Positions 1-5,476 of a stretch of 7,452 nt of DNA are shown here, one piece after another. Each line of letters begins with the position of its first letter. Positions within the stretch are counted from its first letter, which is position 1. Source of the stretch: an uncultured Candidatus Nemicrothrix sp. (GTDB lineage: Bacteria; Actinomycetota; Acidimicrobiia; Acidimicrobiales; Acidimicrobilacustridaceae). Both the position numbers and the translations under genes were made by a program. Location: contig CAIKHC010000012.1 in the NCBI GenBank assembly GCA_903827085.1, positions 1 to 7,452 on the forward strand, read 5' to 3'. Under the pieces are notes generated by a model. It worked only from the letters and a program-made list of their open reading frames with translations, ran no database searches and was not told the origin of the DNA.

Positions 1-744
1 CACATGGGTGGCGAGTCCGCTTTCGTTGATTGCCTTTGCGATTTTCGCGTAGCCCTTTTCCCAACCCTTTTCGGGGTCATGGTCAAGGAAGTGGATCTGA
101 AGGAATCGCCGTGGGCCTGCTGCGGGTCGCACAACGTCGGCGGGAGCATCGTCAGAAAGCGGAATGACGGTGCCACTTCCAACCAGGTCAGGTCCCCACT
201 TCTTGGTGAAGGCCTTCTGGAGCCAGTTCTCGCGGAACCAGGCATCCCATTCGTCGTGGGTCACGCCTTCGTTGAGGTCGCCAGTGACGACAACGATGCC
301 GGGATAGCCATGATCAAGGCCGAGTTCGATTGTGCAGCCCTTGGGGTCGCGCTGTTCGCTCCAGCGCATGTCGTAAAGAAGCGTGTGGATGTGGTCGCGC
401 TCGGCGAACATGCGACCTTGCTGATGCAGCATGTTGACGTTGTCGACGTTCCAGCGGTTGCATTCTTCGGTCGTGCCCTTCTGCCACCAATAGACCGCAA
501 GGTAGGAACCCGTCTTTGGGTCCGGGGTCATGTCGTTGGTGGCTTTCGAGCGCAGCTTCTTCAGGCGACGTGTGGCAACGAAACGATCGCCCGCAAACAC
601 GTTCGGTCCCATGAGGCAGCCCGAATAAAAGTGGTCGTGCTCGTACCAGCGGTTGTAGGCGACTTCGGAGCCCTCATGAGGCTCGACCATCGTGAATAGG
701 AATGTCCCGACCTTGACCGGATAGTCCTTCTCTGAAACTGCCAC
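1..744 (-). CDS. Two-domain protein, probable duplicated dimeric alpha/beta-barrel (EthD-like) fold; incomplete at left edge
   Basis: The reading frame is open from a GTG at 744 to the window edge, giving 248 codons with no stop, so the C-terminus is missing. The GTG is chosen because a strong GAGGGGG Shine-Dalgarno sequence lies 4 nt upstream. I cannot name the family firmly. The first half has a beta strand (VGTFLFTMVE, about residues 12-21), a helix with the WYEHDHF motif (about 33-39), then another strand (SYLAVYWW, about 80-87) and a helix. The second half repeats this order: GIVVVTGDL (about 149-157), a helix with DEWDAWF (about 164-170), RRFLQIHFLD (about 211-220), then a helix near 226-240. 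This pattern suggests a tandem ferredoxin-like or EthD-type barrel, a fold found in small oxygenases, isomerases and stress proteins. It is the last visible gene of a four-gene leftward run, 43 nt after the luciferase-like gene. A role in the same catabolic pathway is inferred from position only. Confidence 0.7.
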   Translation of the reverse strand, partial: MAVSEKDYPVKVGTFLFTMVEPHEGSEVAYNRWYEHDHFYSGCLMGPNVFAGDRFVATRRLKKLRSKATNDMTPDPKTGSYLAVYWWQKGTTEECNRWNVDNVNMLHQQGRMFAERDHIHTLLYDMRWSEQRDPKGCTIELGLDHGYPGIVVVTGDLNEGVTHDEWDAWFRENWLQKAFTKKWGPDLVGSGTVIPLSDDAPADVVRPAAGPRRFLQIHFLDHDPEKGWEKGYAKIAKAINESGLATHV

Positions 745-748
745 GTTT

Positions 749-755
749 CCCCCTC
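749..755 (-). promoter_or_regulatory. Ribosome binding site deciding the GTG start at 744
   Basis: The minus strand reads GAGGGGG followed by AAAC and then GTG. It is among the strongest Shine-Dalgarno sequences in the window, and it settles the start of the alpha/beta-barrel gene at a GTG rather than an internal ATG. Confidence 0.7.
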
Positions 756-787
756 GGAATCTGTGAGGAAGCCACGTTACTGCCGGA

Positions 788-1699
788 TCAGCGAGTGAGA
801 AGCGGGCCCACCTGCGTGCCGAAAGCTTCGACCTGCTCGGCGTATTCGGCCGCGCTATCGGTATCGAACTTCACCTGAAGTTGATTCACCTCGGCCGGGG
901 TTTCCGCGAGAAGCGCTTCGGCGATTTGTTCGGGCGAGCCCGAGTAGCACGGCTGGCGGCGCTCAGACTTCGGGGTGCCGACATAGATGTAAGGAATGAC
1001 CACGTGGCCAATGGCCATGGGATCTTCGGCTTTGCCGAGCTTCTCGCGGGTGGCGACCAATAGGTCGAGGCCTTCACGAGTGGCTGGGCCCTGTGGGAGC
1101 CAGCCTTCATACGCTGCGGCGCGACGGATTGCCGGCTTCGATGAGCCACCGATCCAGATCGGGGGGCGAGGCGACTGCACCGGACGGGGGAGTGCGCCCA
1201 TGTTTCCGACATAGGTGTTGGAAAGGGCGTCTGCGAAATCAACGAGTGTTGAATCGGTGAGCGATCCGCGATCGGCGAACGAAACGCCGAGTGCATCGAA
1301 TTCCGCTTCAACGTGACCAGCACCAATGCCAGCGATCGCGCGTCCCCCGGAAAGGTGGTCGAGCGTTTCGAAGCTCTTCGCTGCAGTAAGTGCGTGGCGA
1401 TAGGCGATGACGAACACATGGCTGAGTAGTGCGACGTTCTCGGTTGCTGAGGCAAGGAAGCCAAGTGTTGTGAGGCAGTCCTGCCACCAAAGACCCATCG
1501 CTGCAGCTTTCTCTTCAGGAATCGCGATGTGATCGCACACTGCGACGTAGAAGTAGCCACTGCGATCAGCGGCTTGCGCAATGCGTACAAGGTCGGCAGG
1601 AGTTGCACTGCCTTCCCATTTCGCGGCGTACAGCGAACTTTGTGACTGAATCGGCAACTGTGTGCCGTAGACCAGTTTTCCTTTGGGGATCTCAAGCAT
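788..1699 (-). CDS. Luciferase-like monooxygenase family (LLM) flavin/F420-dependent oxidoreductase
   Basis: This is a 303-residue TIM-barrel oxidoreductase of the bacterial luciferase-like family, whose members use FMN or coenzyme F420. Family landmarks are CDHIAIP (55-61) after the second strand region, the SGGRAIAGIGAGHVEAEF block (117-134) typical of the cofactor-binding barrel core, and PRPPIWIGGSS followed by RRAA (177-195), the usual C-terminal phosphate-binding stretch. Length fits the family. The frame extends upstream to 1795, but that extension runs through the end of the preceding SDR gene and has no family character, so I use the ATG at 1699. This leaves 22 nt after the SDR stop. 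No good Shine-Dalgarno sequence precedes it, so translation may depend on coupling. It is the third gene of the leftward run. Whether it uses F420 or FMN, and its substrate, cannot be told; F420 is a guess based on the actinobacterial setting. Confidence 0.9.
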   Translation of the reverse strand: MLEIPKGKLVYGTQLPIQSQSSLYAAKWEGSATPADLVRIAQAADRSGYFYVAVCDHIAIPEEKAAAMGLWWQDCLTTLGFLASATENVALLSHVFVIAYRHALTAAKSFETLDHLSGGRAIAGIGAGHVEAEFDALGVSFADRGSLTDSTLVDFADALSNTYVGNMGALPRPVQSPRPPIWIGGSSKPAIRRAAAYEGWLPQGPATREGLDLLVATREKLGKAEDPMAIGHVVIPYIYVGTPKSERRQPCYSGSPEQIAEALLAETPAEVNQLQVKFDTDSAAEYAEQVEAFGTQVGPLLTR

Positions 1700-1721
1700 G
1701 GCGATGACGATAGTTGTTGGC

Positions 1722-2492
1722 TCAGAGCCCCAAGAACGAACCGCCGTCGCACACGATGGTCTGGCCGCTGACATAGCCAGAGTCGGGGCCGGCAAGGAAC
1801 GCCACGACGCCGCCGATGTCGTCGGTTGGATCGCCGATTCGCCCTAGTGGCGTGCGTGCTTCGATGGCCCCACGGAGCGTGGGCACTTGGCTGAACGCGC
1901 TGGCAAGCGCAGGGGTTTCGGCAACGGGAGCAATGCAGTTCACGCAGATGCCGTCTGGTCCCCATTCGCGCGCGAGCGATTTCGCGATTGCGCGCTGTGC
2001 GGCTTTTGCCGGTGAATAGAGGGGAATATTTGCGCTGCCCTCAACGCCCGATGGCGAGGTTACGAGCACGAGCCGACCCTGGTCGCTCGCTTTCAAATGA
2101 GGATAGGAAAGTTGCGCGCACCAGAAACTCGCCCACGCTGAAGTGCGCGACATCTGGAACCACGCGTCGGCTGGCGTTTCTTCGAGACGACTTGCATGTC
2201 CGCCAGCGAACGCGTTGTGCACCATCACGTCGAGTCGACCATGGGTTGAAACGGTGGCATCGATACATGCGGCAATTGATTCGCGTGTGGTGACATCAGT
2301 GACGATGCATTCAGCGGAACCGCCATCGGAACGAATTGCGGCGGCAACGGGTTCGCCGGTTTCTGCGCGTCGTGCGGCAATCACAACATGGGCACCAAAC
2401 GATGCGAGTTTGCGTGCGATTCCTTCGCCAACGCCTTGACCGGCGCCGGTCACAATCGCGACGCGTCCTTCGAGAGTTCGGTTTACATCCAC
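1722..2492 (-). CDS. Short-chain dehydrogenase/reductase (SDR), catalytically complete member of a tandem pair
   Basis: This is a 256-residue classical SDR, a likely NAD(P)-dependent alcohol dehydrogenase or ketoreductase. The N-terminal Rossmann glycine motif is TGAGQGVG (15-22), followed by HNAFAGG (92-98) in place of the usual NNAG. The active site has Ser146, Tyr159 and Lys163 (YSPAK), and the C-terminus has PLGRIGDP (215-222) and VSGQTIVCDGG (241-251). The residue at the usual catalytic Asn position (W+7 rule) appears to be Ser118. A longer frame reaches 2549 but lies inside the upstream gene and precedes the family's normal N-terminus, so I choose the GTG at 2492. That start overlaps the upstream SDR stop by 10 nt, which suggests translational coupling and a stoichiometric partnership with it. 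The RVAIVTGAGQ beginning about ten residues in fits family N-termini. The substrate is unknown; oxidation of a 3-hydroxyacyl-CoA would suit the neighbouring acyl-CoA dehydrogenases. Confidence 0.92.
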   Translation of the reverse strand: MDVNRTLEGRVAIVTGAGQGVGEGIARKLASFGAHVVIAARRAETGEPVAAAIRSDGGSAECIVTDVTTRESIAACIDATVSTHGRLDVMVHNAFAGGHASRLEETPADAWFQMSRTSAWASFWCAQLSYPHLKASDQGRLVLVTSPSGVEGSANIPLYSPAKAAQRAIAKSLAREWGPDGICVNCIAPVAETPALASAFSQVPTLRGAIEARTPLGRIGDPTDDIGGVVAFLAGPDSGYVSGQTIVCDGGSFLGL

Positions 2493-3067
2493 AGTCCACC
2501 GTCCACGGTGAGAAGTTGGCCGGCAAGGTTGCGGGCATCGGTTGAACACAGGAACTCGACGACTGCGCCGGGGTCGGCATCGGGAATGGCAGGTGTCGCA
2601 ATAGAGACGGGGCCGGCAATGACTGCGTCGGCGAGAACCAATTCAGGAGACACGGCAAGGGCGTTGACGGCGATGCCCTCGGGGCCCCATTGGCGAGCGA
2701 TCGACTTCGTGAGGATGTGCACCCCTTCGGCGGCTGCGGCCCAATGGGCGTAGTGGTCGCCACCGGCGAGTGCGGTGGTCGGAAGGGTGAGGACGATTGC
2801 GCCCCCATTGCCGGCGAAGGTGGTTCGGGCCTCGGTACATGCGGCGACAGCGGCGTCCATGGTCTGTTGCCATGCCTGGTCGAACTCGGCATCGGTCAGT
2901 TCGGCGAGTGGCCGGGGGACCATGAGGGCGGGGTCCCAAGGGGCAAAAACAAGGGCCTCATAGGGCGCTGAGCCCGTGGTTTCATGGCCTCGCCCGCTGA
3001 GCGCAGCGCTGAGTTGGGCGGCCAATGGCCCTGTGCCCACAACCTTGATCCTCACGTCGTTCCCCAT
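2483..3067 (-). CDS. Degenerate, shortened SDR-family protein (probable non-catalytic partner subunit)
   Basis: This is a 194-residue protein clearly related to SDRs through its C-terminal half: TKSIARQWGPEGIAVNAL (120-137) and LAGQLLTVDGG (181-191) align with AKSLAREWGPDGICVN and VSGQTIVCDGG of the next gene. The catalytic residues are gone. Aligning the two proteins without gaps across this block places Trp109 at the Tyr position, Ala113 at the Lys position and Pro95 at the Ser position. The N-terminus has VGTGPLAAQL (10-19) instead of TGxxxGxG, and goes almost directly from the first beta-alpha unit to YEALVFAPW (36-44), so the segment that usually completes the cofactor site is missing. 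The ATG at 3067 is chosen for its GGGGG Shine-Dalgarno sequence 7 nt upstream; an extension to 3523 would run into the divergent gene. It is the first gene of the leftward run. I infer a structural or allosteric partner of the downstream SDR, not a decaying pseudogene, because the frame is intact and both ends are conserved. Confidence 0.85.
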   Translation of the reverse strand: MGNDVRIKVVGTGPLAAQLSAALSGRGHETTGSAPYEALVFAPWDPALMVPRPLAELTDAEFDQAWQQTMDAAVAACTEARTTFAGNGGAIVLTLPTTALAGGDHYAHWAAAAEGVHILTKSIARQWGPEGIAVNALAVSPELVLADAVIAGPVSIATPAIPDADPGAVVEFLCSTDARNLAGQLLTVDGGLWM

Positions 3068-3090
3068 TCTCGTTCCCCCAGTTTGGAGGC

Positions 3091-3102
3091 TGTCGTACGA
3101 CA
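3091..3102. promoter_or_regulatory. Perfect palindrome TGTCGTACGACA, candidate operator
   Basis: The twelve bases equal their own reverse complement. Symmetry stops at the flanking bases. The centre is 29 nt upstream of the degenerate SDR start and 64 nt upstream of the acyl-CoA dehydrogenase start, a place where a dimeric repressor (for example of the TetR family, which often controls CoA-catabolic loci) could control both divergent units. It does not match the mycobacterial KstR or KstR2 motifs as I know them. No regulator gene lies in the window. Assignment as an operator is inference. Confidence 0.5.
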
Positions 3103-3148
3103 TAAGTGAATCATGCGCTTCGCTTGTGTGACACCCATCACCCGAGGC

Positions 3149-3154
3149 TATGTT
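3149..3154 (+). promoter_or_regulatory. Candidate -10 element for a leaderless acyl-CoA dehydrogenase transcript
   Basis: TATGTT fits the actinobacterial TAnnnT -10 pattern and ends 6 nt before the A of the ATG at 3161. That spacing would place the transcription start at or next to the start codon. The absence of a well-placed Shine-Dalgarno sequence (the only purine run, CGAGG, is about 13 nt upstream) is consistent with a leaderless mRNA. The -35 side is poor, so this is tentative. Confidence 0.35.
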
Positions 3155-3160
3155 TCGGAA

Positions 3161-4336
3161 ATGGATATTGGATACACACCAGAACAGGAAGCCCTGCGCA
3201 CAGAGCTTCGCACCTATTACGACAATCTCCTCGACGAAGAGACGGTTGAGGCCCTCTCTCACAGTCACGGAATCGGCCAAGCCACCAAGGACGTCTGGAA
3301 GCAGATGTGTACCGATGGGTGGGCCGGAATTGGTTGGCCCAAGGAATACGGCGGTCAGGCTCGCGGCCCGATCGATCAGTTCGTGTTCTTCGACGAGTCG
3401 ATGCGAGCCGGCGCTCCAGTGCCGATGCTCACGCTCAACACCGTCGGCCCGACCATCATGAATTACGGCACCGATTGGCAGAAAGAATTCTTCCTTCCGA
3501 AGATTCTCGCCGGTGACCTTCACTTCTGCATCGGTTACTCCGAGCCGGGCGCAGGTACCGACCTTGCTGCACTCCAGACCCGCGCCGTGCGCGATGGCGA
3601 TGAGTACGTCATCAATGGTCAGAAGATGTGGACCTCACTCGCCGGCGGCGCCGACTACTGCTGGCTTGCCGTGCGTACCGATCCCGAAGCCAAGAAGCAC
3701 AAGGGCATTTCGGTCATTGTCGTCCCGATGGACACACCTGGCATCACGATTCAGCCGCTTCGCCTCATGGGCGAGCACGACATCAACGCCACCTACTTCG
3801 ACGACGTTCGTGTTCCCGCCAAGTACCTCATTGGCGAAGAGAACGGTGGTTGGGGACTCATTACCAACCAGCTCAACCACGAGCGCGTCACGCTGTGCTC
3901 AAGCGGTATGCCCGAGCGCATCCTCACCAACGTTCGGAAGTGGGCGCAGGACACCAAGCTTCCCGACGGCCGTCGAGTCATCGATCAGGAATGGGTGCAG
4001 CTCAACCTTGCCAAGGTGCACGCCAAGCTTGAATACCTGCGCCTCGCGAACTGGAAGGTTGCATGGTCCGCAAGCACCGAGGTGTTGCACCCAGCCGACG
4101 CATCAAGTGTCAAGGTGTTCGGTACCGAGTTCTATCTCGATGCCTACACGATGCTCATGGAGGTCCTCGGACCGCGTGCGTATCTCGATGCCGATGCTCC
4201 TGAGTCCATCCTTCGTAGCCAACTCGAGGCCGGTATTCGCGGCACGATCATCCTCACCTTCGGTGGCGGAACCAACGAACTGCAGCGCGATCTCATCGCC
4301 ATGTTCGGTCTTGGCTTCCCTCGCTCGGCACGCTGA
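3161..4336 (+). CDS. Acyl-CoA dehydrogenase, catalytic-Glu-bearing subunit (FadE type)
   Basis: This is a 391-residue acyl-CoA dehydrogenase that would form the alpha,beta double bond of an acyl-CoA using FAD. The N-terminal helical domain begins MDIGYTPEQEALRTELR. The middle beta domain has YSEPGAGTDLAALQTRA (126-142) and INGQKMWTS (151-159), which contact flavin and substrate, and the C-terminal helical domain ends FGGGTNELQRDLIA (367-380). At the MCAD-type catalytic Glu position (before GT) there is Gly, but NHERV supplies Glu241 in helix G, the position used by isovaleryl-CoA dehydrogenase and by mycobacterial FadE26/FadE29-type subunits. The usual RxxFG and QxxGGxGY flavin-binding motifs are absent; VLGPRAYL stands where the latter would be. 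The ATG at 3161 fits the family N-terminus; the frame extends to 3113 without family character. The next gene begins 17 nt downstream and encodes a complementary homologue, so I infer an alpha2beta2 enzyme. The acyl substrate is unknown. Confidence 0.93.
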   Translation: MDIGYTPEQEALRTELRTYYDNLLDEETVEALSHSHGIGQATKDVWKQMCTDGWAGIGWPKEYGGQARGPIDQFVFFDESMRAGAPVPMLTLNTVGPTIMNYGTDWQKEFFLPKILAGDLHFCIGYSEPGAGTDLAALQTRAVRDGDEYVINGQKMWTSLAGGADYCWLAVRTDPEAKKHKGISVIVVPMDTPGITIQPLRLMGEHDINATYFDDVRVPAKYLIGEENGGWGLITNQLNHERVTLCSSGMPERILTNVRKWAQDTKLPDGRRVIDQEWVQLNLAKVHAKLEYLRLANWKVAWSASTEVLHPADASSVKVFGTEFYLDAYTMLMEVLGPRAYLDADAPESILRSQLEAGIRGTIILTFGGGTNELQRDLIAMFGLGFPRSAR

Positions 4337-4353
4337 GCAGAAAGAACACACAC

Positions 4354-5409
4354 ATGGATTTTTCATTCTCATCAGATCAAGAAGAGCTTCGGGCTCTTAC
4401 CAATCGGGTCCTTACCGACCGTTGCACAATGGAGCACCTCAAGGAGATCGAAGATGCCGGTGGCATCGACCTTGTGCTCTGGCGTGAACTTGCCGATCTC
4501 GGCATCGTCGGAATCGGTATGCCCGAAGCCGATGGTGGCGCTGGTCTCGGTTTCGCCGAGGTAGCAATCGTCCTCGAAGAGGTCGGTCGCACCGTTGCTC
4601 AAATTCCGGCGATGGCCGTCATGGGTATGGCCGCTCCGTTCCTTGCCGAGTACGCGCCAAAGCATCTCGCTGGACTCGCCTCGGGCGAACGCATCGTCAC
4701 TGTCGCGATTCACGACCTTGTTGGCGATATTCACACCCCGTTTCTCGCAGCCAAGGGCGGCGTGCTCGACGGTGTGAAGACCAACGTTCCATTCGGAACC
4801 GTTGCTGACGGTTTCATCGTCACAGCAGCCGATGGCATCTACTACGTCGATGCAAAGGCGAAGGGCGTAACGGTCGAACGTCAGGCCGCCACCGATGGCA
4901 TCCCCGACGCCAAGGTCACCTTTAGCGGTGCTGCCGCTGAAAAGGTTGCTGGGCTCGACGCTCTCGATCGCCTTATCGAATACGGACAGACCTCACAGGC
5001 GCTCATCATGGCGGGCGTCAGCGCCCAGGCTGTCGAAATCATGTCGGCCTACGTCAAAGAACGAGTGCAGTTCGATCGTCAGATCGCAACGTTCCAGGCC
5101 GTGGCGCAGCGTGCAGCAGAATGCCGCATCGACGCTGACGCCATCAAGCTCACTGCATGGGGCGCAACGATGCGTTTGAACGACGGCCTTCCTGCCGGCG
5201 AGAACGCAGCCTCGGCGAAGTACTGGGCTGCCGAAGGCGGCGCTCGTGTCGTTCGTGCCTGTGTGCATTTGCACGGCGGTGTTGGTGTCGATCGCGACTA
5301 CCCGTTGCATCGCTACTACCTGTGGGCCAAGAAGCAGGAACTGTTCCTCGGTGGAACAACACAGAGCCTGCTGCATCTCGGCAAGTTGCTTGCAGACACT
5401 CCCGTCTGA
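4354..5409 (+). CDS. Acyl-CoA dehydrogenase-like subunit lacking the catalytic Glu (FadE type, flavin-binding partner)
   Basis: This 351-residue acyl-CoA dehydrogenase homologue is about 40 residues shorter than its neighbour, mainly in the middle domain, where the SEPxAGSD motif is absent. The N-terminus MDFSFSSDQEELR is typical. The C-terminal domain keeps the flavin contacts: FDRQIATFQAV (240-250), with Arg242 as the likely FAD-pyrophosphate ligand, and HLHGGVGVDRDYPLHRYY (305-322). Both known catalytic Glu positions are lost: the MCAD-type site reads LGGTTQS (332-338) and the helix-G position aligns to Gln215 in GQTSQALIMAG. It therefore resembles the non-catalytic half of mycobacterial heterotetramers such as FadE28-FadE29, in which the active site is shared between unlike subunits. 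It lies 17 nt after the first subunit and is surely co-transcribed; AGAAAG upstream is a weak Shine-Dalgarno sequence. The transcript ends at the inverted repeat just downstream. Subunit roles are inferred from motif loss. Confidence 0.92.
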   Translation: MDFSFSSDQEELRALTNRVLTDRCTMEHLKEIEDAGGIDLVLWRELADLGIVGIGMPEADGGAGLGFAEVAIVLEEVGRTVAQIPAMAVMGMAAPFLAEYAPKHLAGLASGERIVTVAIHDLVGDIHTPFLAAKGGVLDGVKTNVPFGTVADGFIVTAADGIYYVDAKAKGVTVERQAATDGIPDAKVTFSGAAAEKVAGLDALDRLIEYGQTSQALIMAGVSAQAVEIMSAYVKERVQFDRQIATFQAVAQRAAECRIDADAIKLTAWGATMRLNDGLPAGENAASAKYWAAEGGARVVRACVHLHGGVGVDRDYPLHRYYLWAKKQELFLGGTTQSLLHLGKLLADTPV

Positions 5410-5424
5410 ACAACAACATTCTGA

Positions 5425-5464
5425 AATGAAGAAGGCCCGGGCATGTGCCCGGGCCTTCTTCATT
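5425..5464. terminator. Bidirectional intrinsic terminator between convergent genes
   Basis: A 19-bp perfect inverted repeat flanks a central TG. Its core is GGCCCGGGCA/TGCCCGGGCC, and its outer arms are A-rich (AATGAAGAA) on the left and T-rich (TTCTTCATT) on the right. In either direction the hairpin ends in a U-rich arm, so it can terminate the acyl-CoA dehydrogenase transcript (stop at 5409) and the YHYH lipoprotein transcript (stop at 5477). The loop is drawn as 2 nt but the last one or two pairs would open in practice. Confidence 0.9.
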
Positions 5465-5476
5465 GATTGACGCGAC

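Larger units (their letters stand above)
3068..3160. promoter_or_regulatory. Divergent intergenic promoter region
   Basis: These 93 nt separate the start codons of the leftward SDR run and the rightward acyl-CoA dehydrogenase pair, so they must hold promoters for both unless one unit is read from outside. The region contains a perfect 12-bp palindrome nearer the SDR side, a good Shine-Dalgarno sequence for the SDR gene, and a TATGTT hexamer just before the dehydrogenase ATG. I see no convincing -35 element for either direction. Confidence 0.6.

Noticed and set aside
4..699. 231-codon open frame on the plus strand
   Set aside because: It is antisense and codon-aligned to the alpha/beta-barrel gene, which has a strong ribosome binding site and a coherent fold pattern. 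The plus-strand product has no recognisable domain.
886..1965. 359-codon minus-strand frame spanning the luciferase-like and SDR genes
   Set aside because: It is rich in Arg, Ser and His and crosses two genes whose own frames carry clear family motifs. It is a frame shadow produced by GC-rich codon bias.
2483..3067. Degenerate SDR as a decaying pseudogene
   Set aside because: The frame is intact, the start signal is strong, the C-terminal region is conserved and its stop is built into an overlap with the next gene. This favours a retained non-catalytic subunit, though it is not proved.
3068..3523. Upstream extension of the degenerate SDR gene into the ACAD gene
   Set aside because: The extension has no SDR character and would overlap the divergent gene. 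The ATG at 3067 has a good Shine-Dalgarno sequence.
3513..4487. 324-codon plus-strand frame across the two ACAD genes
   Set aside because: Its Ser/Arg/Pro-rich product has no domain, and the alternative frame contains every ACAD motif.
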